Assembly: GCA_027083895.1 (NCBI GenBank) | Contig: JALWMN010000046.1 | Coordinates: forward strand, 1-7,298 | Origin: Campylobacteraceae bacterium | GTDB taxonomy: Bacteria > Campylobacterota > Campylobacteria > Campylobacterales > Sulfurovaceae | Direction: 5' to 3' | Length of the DNA stretch: 7,298 bases | In this document: positions 1 to 5,941 of the stretch, one piece after another | Layout: each line of letters opens with the position of its first letter | How positions within the stretch are numbered: position 1 is the stretch's first letter | The notes under the pieces: model-generated | What the model was told of the DNA's origin: nothing | Seen by the model: only the letters and a program-made list of their open reading frames with translations | The model's database searches: none | Position numbers and translations under genes: made by a program

Positions 1-528
1 CTCTTTAAGGAGTTTTTCGTAACCTAATCTATAGTGATCACTATTTTTTGGATCTTTTGCAACTAAGGCATTGTAGATATTTGTTGCGATAACTTTTACA
101 TTTGATGGAGCAAGCCAAACATGCGGGTCTAAGTGCTCCTCTTCGTCATGCTCTATACCTTTATTAACGTGATGTGTAGACTCTTTTTTGTGATGGTGAT
201 GGGCACTCATTGGGAGCTTTTTTATGCCTTTTGTGACATCGACAATCTCCATTTTGCTATTTTGAGCTTTAAATCGAGGAAGCCATGCTCTCTCAAACTC
301 TACACCGATTGCAAAGTAGATATCGGCACTACTTACTGCTCTCATCTGCGATGGCTTTGGCTCGTAGGTGTGTGGTGAGTTGCCAGCTTGCACCATTGTA
401 TGTAGCTCTATTTTGTCGCCACCGATAGTTTTTGTAAAAGTTGCCTCTGGAGCGATGCTAACTATAGTGTTCAATTGGGCAAATAGGGAGCAGCTAAAGA
501 GAAGAGTAGTAAGAAATAGTTTTTTCAT
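1..528 (-). CDS. znuA: ZnuA-like zinc ABC transporter substrate-binding protein, C-terminus cut by the window edge
   Basis: Periplasmic cluster A-I metal-binding protein that would deliver Zn2+ to a ZnuB/ZnuC permease and ATPase. It is read on the minus strand from ATG at 528, and 176 codons run open to base 1, so roughly the N-terminal 60% of a usual ~300-aa protein is visible. Residues 1-17 are a Sec signal peptide (MKKLFLTTLLFSCSLFA, likely cut before Q18). The motif NSPHTYEPKPSQ (50-61) carries the first metal-ligand histidine, H53. A His/acid-rich loop follows at about 110-132 (HHHHKK, THH, EHDEEEH), then DPHVWLAP (134-141) with the second ligand, H136. The third His and final Asp/Glu ligands lie outside the window. 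The His-rich loop favours zinc over manganese, which is a family-based inference. The start is fixed by AAAGGAGT at 533-540. Further transporter genes may follow beyond base 1. The family is clear; the metal is less certain. Confidence 0.9.
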   Translation of the reverse strand, partial: MKKLFLTTLLFSCSLFAQLNTIVSIAPEATFTKTIGGDKIELHTMVQAGNSPHTYEPKPSQMRAVSSADIYFAIGVEFERAWLPRFKAQNSKMEIVDVTKGIKKLPMSAHHHHKKESTHHVNKGIEHDEEEHLDPHVWLAPSNVKVIATNIYNALVAKDPKNSDHYRLGYEKLLKE

Positions 529-533
529 AGCGA

Positions 534-539
534 CTCCTT
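534..539 (-). promoter_or_regulatory. Ribosome binding site of znuA
   Basis: AAGGAG on the minus strand lies 5 nt before the ATG at 528. This strong Shine-Dalgarno match, followed directly by a signal peptide, supports the chosen start. Confidence 0.8.
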
Positions 540-575
540 TGAAATTATAAATTGAATCCTCTAAAAAACTATGAA

Positions 576-628
576 TTGAGTGAAAGCTTTATAATTGTAG
601 CAAAAAATTATATCTCTCTTGAGTGAAA
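576..628. promoter_or_regulatory. Composite repeat region upstream of znuA, possible operator/promoter
   Basis: Two identical 10-mers, TTGAGTGAAA, at 576-585 and 619-628 (start-to-start 43 bp, about four helical turns) flank a perfect inverted repeat. The inverted repeat is TATAATT (590-596), a 9-nt spacer, then AATTATA (606-612). On the minus strand the inverted repeat contains TATAAT (612-607), and TACAAT lies at 599-594; both are plausible -10 elements for znuA with leaders of about 60-75 nt. Zinc-uptake genes are commonly repressed by Zur/Fur-family dimers binding AT-rich palindromes, so an operator here is reasonable. The arms do not match a Zur box I can name, and AT-rich palindromes arise easily by chance. 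Confidence 0.35.
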
Positions 629-744
629 TCAATGGTTTTTCAAAGGTTTCAATTATTGTAAAAGTGCAAATTCTCAACTCTATGGGAATGATGGTTGAGT
701 TTATGAACTTTTGCAATTATCTCTAAATATGCTTTAGATTTTAC

Positions 745-779
745 TAAAGTAGGGTTTGTGTGCACTTAAGCCTACTTTA
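745..779 (-). terminator. Hairpin at the 3' end of the antiporter gene, possible weak terminator
   Basis: TAAAGTAGG (745-753) and CCTACTTTA (771-779) form a perfect 9-bp stem with a 17-nt loop, overlapping the last codons and TAG stop of the antiporter gene. No U-tract follows on the minus-strand transcript, so it is not a classic intrinsic terminator. It may slow RNA decay or only partly separate the antiporter from znuA transcription. An alternative 6-bp stem, CTTTAG (732-737) with CTAAAG (744-749), competes for part of the same sequence. Confidence 0.35.
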
Positions 780-2367
780 TTGGACAATAGAGTAACTCTT
801 TAGTCATCACTTTGCTTAGAACTTCGACAGTGCTAAAGACTGTATCGATTTTGCATTCACTCAAAGAGACTCTCTCTTGATCATCGCGTACTCTTGCTAC
901 GATATGGGCTTTAGGTGCCATATCGATAACTGCTTGGGCAATAAGTCGAATCTTCTCGAGGTTATGGAGAGTAATAACAACTCCAGCTGCATCTTTGATA
1001 TTGATAGACTCTAAAACAAGTCTTTGGGCTGCATTTCCAAAAAAGACTGGTTCGTTATTTTCGAGTGCCTCTTCGTAGAGTTTAAGATCATGCTCAATAA
1101 GAATATAATCTAAGCCCTGCTCTTTTAGCTCTTTTGTAATGGTGTGTCCCAAAGGGCCATAGCCACAAACAACAATATGGTTGCGTAAACCAGTTGACTT
1201 GATGACAAACTCTTTATAGGGCTCAGTAAAGATCTTATCGGCAAGGCGGGTAAGATTATTGATAATAAAGGGTGTCAAGATCATTGACAAAATAACTGCT
1301 GCTGCAAGAATATTCGTTGTTGTAGTGTCAATAAGGTTCTGCTCTTGAGCAATCACAAAGATAACAAGGGCAAACTCCCCAATTTGTGAGAGTGCTAAAG
1401 CACTCTTAAAGGCTGTTCGCTTCTGGTTAAAGGAGAGTACAAGAAAGATAACAGCAGCTTTAAGTACCATAGCTGCGATAACGAGTAGTGCAATAATATG
1501 GATATTTTTAAAGATTACGCTCAAATCGACACCATACCCAACAACAAAGAAGAAGAGCCCCAAAAGGAGGTCGCGAAAGGGGGCTAAGTCGGCTTCAATT
1601 TGGTATTTGTAGTGCGATTCAGCTAAGAGCATACCAGCAAAGAATGCTCCAAGCGAGTAGGAGAAGCCAAAGAGGTGGGCAATTTCAGCAGCACTAAGTA
1701 CTACAAATAAGATTGCCAAAAGAAATATCTCTTGGTTTTGTGTTTTTACAGCAAAATCGAGGTAACTATTTATAATAAATCGAGCCAAGAGAAAGAGTGC
1801 AATAAAGAGTATTAGGTTGATTGCAGTTGAGAGCAAAAGTTCACCTAGTGCAACATCTTTTGTAAAGATCTGAATAACAATTAAGATTGGAATAACTGCT
1901 ATATCTTGAAAGAGGAGGATTCCTAAAACCTTTCGCCCATAGCCAGAGTGAATATCGCCACTCTCATTAAGCATCTTTAAGACAATAGCAGTTGATGAGA
2001 GTGAGAGAGCTAAGCCAATAACTGTGGCACTCTTTTGCGAGAAACCAAAAAGGAAAAATGCTATAGTTGCAAAGAGTAGCGAACTAACAACTACCTGCAA
2101 AATGCCATAAACAAAGACCTGCTTTCGCATCGCTTTTAGCTCTGCAAAGCTAAACTCTAAACCGATGGTAAACATTAAAAAGACAATTCCAAGCTCTGAG
2201 ATATGGTCTAAAATCTCTTTACTCTGGGCATTCTCGCCAACAGCAGAGGCGATAATAATACCTGTAAAGATATACCCAATAGCTGTAGGCAGCTCAAAAT
2301 ATTTAAAAATAATATTTAGGATTGATGCAATTAGAATTGCGACTAATATTATAATAACTTGTTCCAA
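772..2367 (-). CDS. KefB/KefC-like CPA2 monovalent cation:proton antiporter with TrkA-N (RCK) domain
   Basis: Inner-membrane exchanger of the CPA2 family (K+/H+ or Na+/H+), 531 aa. Residues 1-375 are a run of about 12 hydrophobic helices. ILLFQDIAVIP (150-160) is the conserved CPA2 core, with the acidic D155 expected to bind cation/proton. SLSSTAIVLKML (122-133), FFAGMLLAES (242-251) and ALSQIGEFALV (325-335) are other family signatures. After a linker, a cytoplasmic Rossmann domain starts at HIVVCGYGPLG (397-407), the GxGxxG dinucleotide loop; E425 at the end of the second strand suggests NAD(H). VFFGNAAQ (441-448) is a second TrkA-N signature. There is no TrkA-C domain, so the protein ends soon after the TrkA-N fold, as in KefB/KefC. 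The start is TTG at 2367; no ATG or GTG lies between it and the upstream in-frame stop at 2386-2388, and the first internal Met is residue 65, deep in the membrane domain. The ion and glutathione gating cannot be told from sequence. It is divergent from the ATPase operon. Confidence 0.9.
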   Translation of the reverse strand: MEQVIIILVAILIASILNIIFKYFELPTAIGYIFTGIIIASAVGENAQSKEILDHISELGIVFLMFTIGLEFSFAELKAMRKQVFVYGILQVVVSSLLFATIAFFLFGFSQKSATVIGLALSLSSTAIVLKMLNESGDIHSGYGRKVLGILLFQDIAVIPILIVIQIFTKDVALGELLLSTAINLILFIALFLLARFIINSYLDFAVKTQNQEIFLLAILFVVLSAAEIAHLFGFSYSLGAFFAGMLLAESHYKYQIEADLAPFRDLLLGLFFFVVGYGVDLSVIFKNIHIIALLVIAAMVLKAAVIFLVLSFNQKRTAFKSALALSQIGEFALVIFVIAQEQNLIDTTTTNILAAAVILSMILTPFIINNLTRLADKIFTEPYKEFVIKSTGLRNHIVVCGYGPLGHTITKELKEQGLDYILIEHDLKLYEEALENNEPVFFGNAAQRLVLESINIKDAAGVVITLHNLEKIRLIAQAVIDMAPKAHIVARVRDDQERVSLSECKIDTVFSTVEVLSKVMTKELLYCPIK

Positions 2368-2370
2368 ACT

Positions 2371-2377
2371 CTCCCTT
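2371..2377 (-). promoter_or_regulatory. Ribosome binding site supporting a TTG start for the antiporter
   Basis: AAGGGAG on the minus strand is followed by AGT and then TTG at 2367. The spacing is short (3 nt), which with the TTG codon suggests modest translation. No better start is available. Confidence 0.6.
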
Positions 2378-2394
2378 TCATATTGTTAAATTTT

Positions 2395-2403
2395 TGTGGA
2401 TAA
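2395..2403 (-). promoter_or_regulatory. Consensus DnaA box TTATCCACA
   Basis: The minus strand reads TTATCCACA, identical to the high-affinity E. coli R1/R4 box. It lies 27 bp upstream of the antiporter start, between a possible -35 TTGTCA (2412-2407) and a poor -10 region near 2388-2383, so bound DnaA could also affect that promoter. A single 9-mer can occur by chance; the second consensus box in the same short gap raises the odds that it is real. Confidence 0.5.
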
Positions 2404-2406
2404 TTT

Positions 2407-2462
2407 TGACAATTGGATCTACCTCTACTGAAAGAGGTAGTTGCCAAAGTGGACAACTGTCA
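2407..2462. repeat. Nested inverted repeat (hairpin or operator) in the divergent intergenic region
   Basis: The inner arms CTACCTCT (2419-2426) and AGAGGTAG (2433-2440) are perfect complements over 8 bp with a 6-nt loop. TTGG (2413-2416) can pair with CCAA (2444-2447) just outside them. Alternatively the outer arms TGACA-A-TTG (2407-2415) and CAA-C-TGTCA (2454-2462) pair with one mismatch. The symmetry works on both strands. No T-tract follows on either strand, so a terminator is unlikely; a regulator site, a structured leader of the antiporter mRNA or a cruciform are the options. Confidence 0.5.
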
Positions 2463-2520
2463 TTTATTGCAATACCTCGTTAGCTATTTTTGATGATAAA
2501 ATAATAAGAGGTGTCTATTT

Positions 2521-2529
2521 TGTGTATAA
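2521..2529 (-). promoter_or_regulatory. Second DnaA box TTATACACA
   Basis: The minus strand reads TTATACACA, fitting TTATNCACA and equal to the E. coli oriC R2 sequence. It has the same orientation as the box at 2395-2403 and starts 126 bp from it. A weaker 7/9 match, TTGTCCACT, sits between them at 2448-2456 on the same strand. Function is inferred only from motif match and spacing. Confidence 0.45.
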
Positions 2530-2601
2530 ATTGCAAGTGGAGCGATTATACCATTTCTTGTTTAAAGTTTGGGGTAAACAAATAAACTCTATATCTATTT
2601 T

Positions 2602-2610
2602 TGCTATACT
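2602..2610 (+). promoter_or_regulatory. Extended -10 promoter of the ATPase/GTPase operon
   Basis: TGCTATACT is a TGn extended -10 element with the hexamer TATACT, preceded by a T-rich stretch (TATTTTTGC). That is the typical housekeeping promoter form in Campylobacterota, where a -35 box is often absent; none is obvious here. Transcription would begin near 2617, giving a short leader of about 23 nt before the ATG at 2640. Confidence 0.6.
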
Positions 2611-2628
2611 ATACAAAATAAGTATGCT

Positions 2629-2634
2629 AAGGAG
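2629..2634 (+). promoter_or_regulatory. Ribosome binding site of the ATPase gene
   Basis: AAGGAG lies 5 nt before the ATG at 2640. It supports that start and argues against the longer overlapping frame that begins at 2441. Confidence 0.8.
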
Positions 2635-2639
2635 AGGCG

Positions 2640-4979
2640 ATGGAGGCACTCAAGGATATATACGAGAAGGCTGGACTCTTTTATCTTGGAAAAGATGTTG
2701 ATAAAAAGAGTTTTGAGGCTACAGATGTTTTAACACTTCTAAAGAATAAAAACTTTACAACACATGCTGCAATTATTGGTATGACAGGTTCTGGTAAAAC
2801 GGGGCTTGGAATCGATATTTTAGAAGAGGCTGCAATTGATAATATTCCATCGATTGTAATTGACCCAAAAGGGGATATGGGCAATATGCTCTTAACTGAT
2901 CCAGAGTTTAAGGCTGAATCATTCTTGCCATGGGTAGAGGAGGAGGCTAAGAGTAAAGGCGAGGATCCTCTTGAGTATGCAGCTAAGATTGCCAAGATGT
3001 GGAAAGAGGGAATTGAGAGCTTTGGGCAAGATAGCAGCCGTGTTGCAAAGTTTGCAGCAGTTGACAAAACTATTTACACTCCAGGTTCGAGCTCTGGTGT
3101 TGGGATAAATATCTTAAGCTCGCTGAGTAAGCCTTCCATTGAGATTATGGAGGATAGCGATAGCTTTACAGCCTACCTTAGTAGTACCGTTGCCTCTTTA
3201 CTAGCCCTTGTTGATGTAGAGGCAAATCCATTAGAGAGTAAAGAGTTTATACTGCTTTCACAAATTATTGCTAATGCGTGGCAAAATGATAGAGATTTAG
3301 GGCTTGATACCCTTGTTGGATCTATTATTACTCCTCCATTTAAAAAGATAGGTGTCTTGCCGCTAGAGAGTTTTTATCCGCAAAGTGAACGCTTTAAGTT
3401 AGCAAGTAAATTTAATTCTGTAATTGCTTCGCCAGCATTTATGGGGTGGCTTAGTGGCGAGAGTTTAGATATTGAAAAACTTTTATATACGCAAGATGGG
3501 AAGGCGAAGGTTTCGATCTTCTCAATTGCACACCTCAATGATTCGCAAAAGATGTTTTTTGTAACTTTTTTACTCAATAAAGTAATAGCCTGGATGCGTC
3601 GCCAAAGTGGAAGCAATCGACTAAGAGCACTTCTGTATATGGATGAGATTTATGGCTTCTTTCCACCTATAAAGAACCCACCAAGTAAAGAGCCGATGAT
3701 TACACTCTTAAAGCAAGCTCGTGCTTATGGACTTGGGGTAGTTTTGAGTACACAAAACCCAGTCGATTTAGACTATAAGGGCTTAAGTAATATTGGTACA
3801 TGGTGTATTGGACGCTTGCAAACAACGCAAGATATAGAGCGAGTAATCGATGGACTTGGGGGTAAAATCGATTCGAGCTTTAGTAAAGCAGAGATTGCAA
3901 AGCTCTTAGCGAACCTCAAAAAGCGAACATTCTTCTTAAAGAGTGCCCACTTAGATGATATTCGACTCTTTACTACGCGGTGGGTCTTAAGTTACCTCAA
4001 AGGGCCACTAAAGAAAGATGAGATTGCAAGATTGATGGCATCTAAAAAGGGGCAGGAGGGAGCAGTAGAGGTGGCTACCCCAAGCCATAAAGAGGAGAGC
4101 GACTTTGTGAGTAATGTTCTTCTTAGCGGCAATGTGGTGCAGCGATATGAGGTTGATCCAACAGGGCAAAATCGCTTTATACCAACCATAGGTGCTTCTG
4201 TAGAGGTCCACTACCAAGATGCAAGAAGAGGGATCGACACAAGCCGCCATTTTGAACTGATGCTCAATTTAGAGGGGCTTAATAGTTACGATTGGGAGGA
4301 GAGTGAAGAGCTTGAAGAGCCATTAAAGAGCTTTCCTCTTAAAGCCCCAAAAGAGGCGAAGTATAAGCATCTGCCAAGTTTTGTAGCCGAAGATAGTGGC
4401 TTAAAAGCTGCCAGCAGAGCCCTAAAAGAGTATATCTACAGAGAGCAAAAGCTAGAGATCTACCGAGTCAAGCGGCTTCGAATAGAGTCTGAAGTGGGTG
4501 AGAGCCTTGAGGCGTTTACCCTAAGAGTTGAAGATCTGCTTAAAGAGAAGTATGAAGAGGCTCTTGAGGAGTTGCAAGAGAAGTATAAACGAAAACTCGA
4601 TCGATTGGAGTTGCAGCTAGAGAATGCTTTAAGAAAAGTCGAAAAAGAGAAAGCTGATCAGACAAGCTCTCTTATTAGTGCTGGTATTTCGATTGTATCG
4701 GCACTCTTTGGGAGTAGAAGTTTAACGCGTCTCTCAACAGCAGCAAGCCGTAGTGGACGCGTAATGAAAGAGCGAGGCGATATAAGCAGAGCCGAAGCAA
4801 AAGTAGAGGAGATCGAAGAGCGAATAGAGGAGTTACAGCACGAACTCGAAGAGAAGATAGATGAGCTTCATAGCAAATTTTCGCTTGAAAATTATGCAAT
4901 TGATACTATCTTTATTAAGCCAAAAAAGAGTCTTATCGCAATAGATGAGATTGCTCTACTTTGGAGGGTCACATTTTAA
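2640..4979 (+). CDS. HerA/FtsK-type P-loop ATPase with coiled-coil tail
   Basis: 779-aa cytoplasmic ATPase of the HerA-like (COG0433, DUF87/DUF853-type) family found in many bacteria; cellular role unknown. After a short lead with FYLGKDVD (14-21), the Walker A loop is GMTGSGKT (47-54), followed by IVIDPKGDMGN (72-82). YTPGSSSGVGIN (146-157) and FSIAHLNDSQKMFFV (294-308) are conserved family blocks. Walker B is ALLYMDEIYGFFPP (330-343) with D335/E336; the sensor-like STQNPVDLDYKGLSN (370-384) follows. Members of this superfamily usually form hexameric rings acting on DNA or other polymers. The C-terminal part (about 590-748) is two charged helical coiled-coil segments (about 630-675 and 712-748) joined by a small-residue, hydrophobic hinge (676-711). 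No membrane segment is clear. It is the first gene of the operon and overlaps the next by up to 19 bp. Family assignment is strong; a translocase, helicase or membrane-remodelling role is inference. Confidence 0.88.
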   Translation: MEALKDIYEKAGLFYLGKDVDKKSFEATDVLTLLKNKNFTTHAAIIGMTGSGKTGLGIDILEEAAIDNIPSIVIDPKGDMGNMLLTDPEFKAESFLPWVEEEAKSKGEDPLEYAAKIAKMWKEGIESFGQDSSRVAKFAAVDKTIYTPGSSSGVGINILSSLSKPSIEIMEDSDSFTAYLSSTVASLLALVDVEANPLESKEFILLSQIIANAWQNDRDLGLDTLVGSIITPPFKKIGVLPLESFYPQSERFKLASKFNSVIASPAFMGWLSGESLDIEKLLYTQDGKAKVSIFSIAHLNDSQKMFFVTFLLNKVIAWMRRQSGSNRLRALLYMDEIYGFFPPIKNPPSKEPMITLLKQARAYGLGVVLSTQNPVDLDYKGLSNIGTWCIGRLQTTQDIERVIDGLGGKIDSSFSKAEIAKLLANLKKRTFFLKSAHLDDIRLFTTRWVLSYLKGPLKKDEIARLMASKKGQEGAVEVATPSHKEESDFVSNVLLSGNVVQRYEVDPTGQNRFIPTIGASVEVHYQDARRGIDTSRHFELMLNLEGLNSYDWEESEELEEPLKSFPLKAPKEAKYKHLPSFVAEDSGLKAASRALKEYIYREQKLEIYRVKRLRIESEVGESLEAFTLRVEDLLKEKYEEALEELQEKYKRKLDRLELQLENALRKVEKEKADQTSSLISAGISIVSALFGSRSLTRLSTAASRSGRVMKERGDISRAEAKVEEIEERIEELQHELEEKIDELHSKFSLENYAIDTIFIKPKKSLIAIDEIALLWRVTF

Positions 4980-5941
4980 CTTTTACTTCAATTAAAGAGA
5001 CAATATGGCGGTACAAAAGAGCCTTTCTAGCTCTTTTAGGCTTAATAGTTGGTTTTAGTGTTAGTAGCGGATTGCTGCTCTATAGTGGAAAAGAGCTTGT
5101 AAATGCTTTAGTTTATCTCTTTTTTGTGGTGATCTTGCCAGCACTCTTTTCGATTATCTCTTTTGTAGTATTGCTTATAAAGCAAGAGGCTAGGGTAGCT
5201 AAACGGATGCGAGAGTCCTTTCTTTTTGGATTTTTCTTTTCGCTTGGTGCCTTAGTGGCTCTTTTGGTGACTGTAACAATTAAAGATATTGCTTTTGGTT
5301 GGGCTACTACGCTGAGTATTACGCCTGCTAAGTTGTGTAGTGTACTCAATGCTATGGCACTATGGAAAGGCTTTTGCAGTAGCTGTCTTGTTGATCAAGA
5401 GCTTGTTAGTCTAAGCCAGATAACGCGTCTAGGTGGTGCAGTAAGTAGCGAGCAGATAGCAAAAGCAAAAGAGTTAGGCCAGTGGTGGAAGTTTTTAGCT
5501 ATGAGTATCGTTTTTTACGGTATCTTGCTTCGTGGGCTCTTTTGGCTCTTTGCAGGCCTTTTTATAAAAGAGAAGCCACTCTCTTTTGAGAGTAGCCAAA
5601 ATAGTGATTCATTTGATAGGCTTTCTAAGAGTACTCAAGAGCCTACAAAAAGAGAGGCACTTTATGATCGCAAGTTTCAACTCCTTGCCTATGATGAGAT
5701 AGATCTAGAGAGTCTTGGGTTAAGCTCAGATCCATCAGCAAAAGATAAAGTTGTTGCTGTTAATGCGTGGGAGCCGCCTATTTTAGAGTTTTTTGACTAT
5801 CTTGAGGAGTTAGAGAGGCATGGTGGCAAAATATCGCTTCTTTTGCTTGGGATTGATGGGGCTAAGCCACATAGAAGTGATGTTGCGATTTGGCAAGATA
5901 AGCTTTTAGAGCTAAAAAAAGAGTATGAGGTGATAGTATGA
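4961..5941 (+). CDS. DUF2868-like membrane protein
   Basis: 326-aa inner-membrane protein, second gene of the operon. Hydrophobic segments lie at about 21-41, 49-73, 88-108 and 177-202. Between the third and fourth is a probably soluble loop (about 109-176) with LWKGFCSSCLVDQELVSLSQ and TRLGG. The fourth helix contains FYGILLRGLFWL, which resembles the conserved (Y)G(L/I)LxR block I recall from DUF2868 proteins. Residues 203-326 are a hydrophilic tail with IDGAKPHRSDVAIW near the end, likely cytoplasmic. DUF2868 genes commonly sit just before a DUF3482 GTPase, as here, so it may anchor or regulate that GTPase. The start is uncertain: TTG at 4961 is the only standard upstream codon but has no clear Shine-Dalgarno. 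It overlaps the ATPase gene by 19 bp and the GTPase gene by 4 bp (ATGA). The reading frame is solid; the family name is moderately sure. Confidence 0.75.
   Translation: MEGHILTFTSIKETIWRYKRAFLALLGLIVGFSVSSGLLLYSGKELVNALVYLFFVVILPALFSIISFVVLLIKQEARVAKRMRESFLFGFFFSLGALVALLVTVTIKDIAFGWATTLSITPAKLCSVLNAMALWKGFCSSCLVDQELVSLSQITRLGGAVSSEQIAKAKELGQWWKFLAMSIVFYGILLRGLFWLFAGLFIKEKPLSFESSQNSDSFDRLSKSTQEPTKREALYDRKFQLLAYDEIDLESLGLSSDPSAKDKVVAVNAWEPPILEFFDYLEELERHGGKISLLLLGIDGAKPHRSDVAIWQDKLLELKKEYEVIV
4963..4968 (+). promoter_or_regulatory. Shine-Dalgarno GGAGGG inside the ATPase gene end
   Basis: GGAGGG is the only good ribosome binding site near the start of the membrane-protein gene, but it lies just downstream of the TTG at 4961. 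Four bases after it, in frame, is ATT at 4973 (codon 5). Either TTG is used without this site, or translation begins at a rare ATT codon. Confidence 0.45.

Noticed and set aside
544..549. Perfect TATAAT on the minus strand before znuA
   Set aside because: It is only about 5 nt from the Shine-Dalgarno, so transcription would begin within the ribosome site; the -10 candidates at 594-612 are better placed.
133..550. Plus-strand open frames opposite znuA
   Set aside because: They are antisense to a clear zinc-binding protein with signal peptide and metal motifs; the translations are Cys/Phe-rich noise.
2406..2411. TTGACA on the plus strand as a -35 box
   Set aside because: No -10 hexamer lies 16-18 bp downstream; the sequence there is the hairpin arm. 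The extended -10 at 2602-2610 explains the operon.
2441..2701. Plus-strand 86-codon open frame across the divergent gap into the ATPase gene
   Set aside because: It has no ribosome binding site, its sequence is not protein-like, and it overlaps the well-supported ATPase start in another frame.
2681..3067. Minus-strand 128-codon frame within the ATPase gene
   Set aside because: It is antisense to the conserved Walker A region and low-complexity Ser/Leu/Pro-rich, as expected for a shadow frame.
4500..4900. Recurring GAAGAG/AAAGAG words as possible DNA repeats
   Set aside because: They follow from Lys/Glu-rich coiled-coil coding and codon bias, with no fixed period or longer identity.
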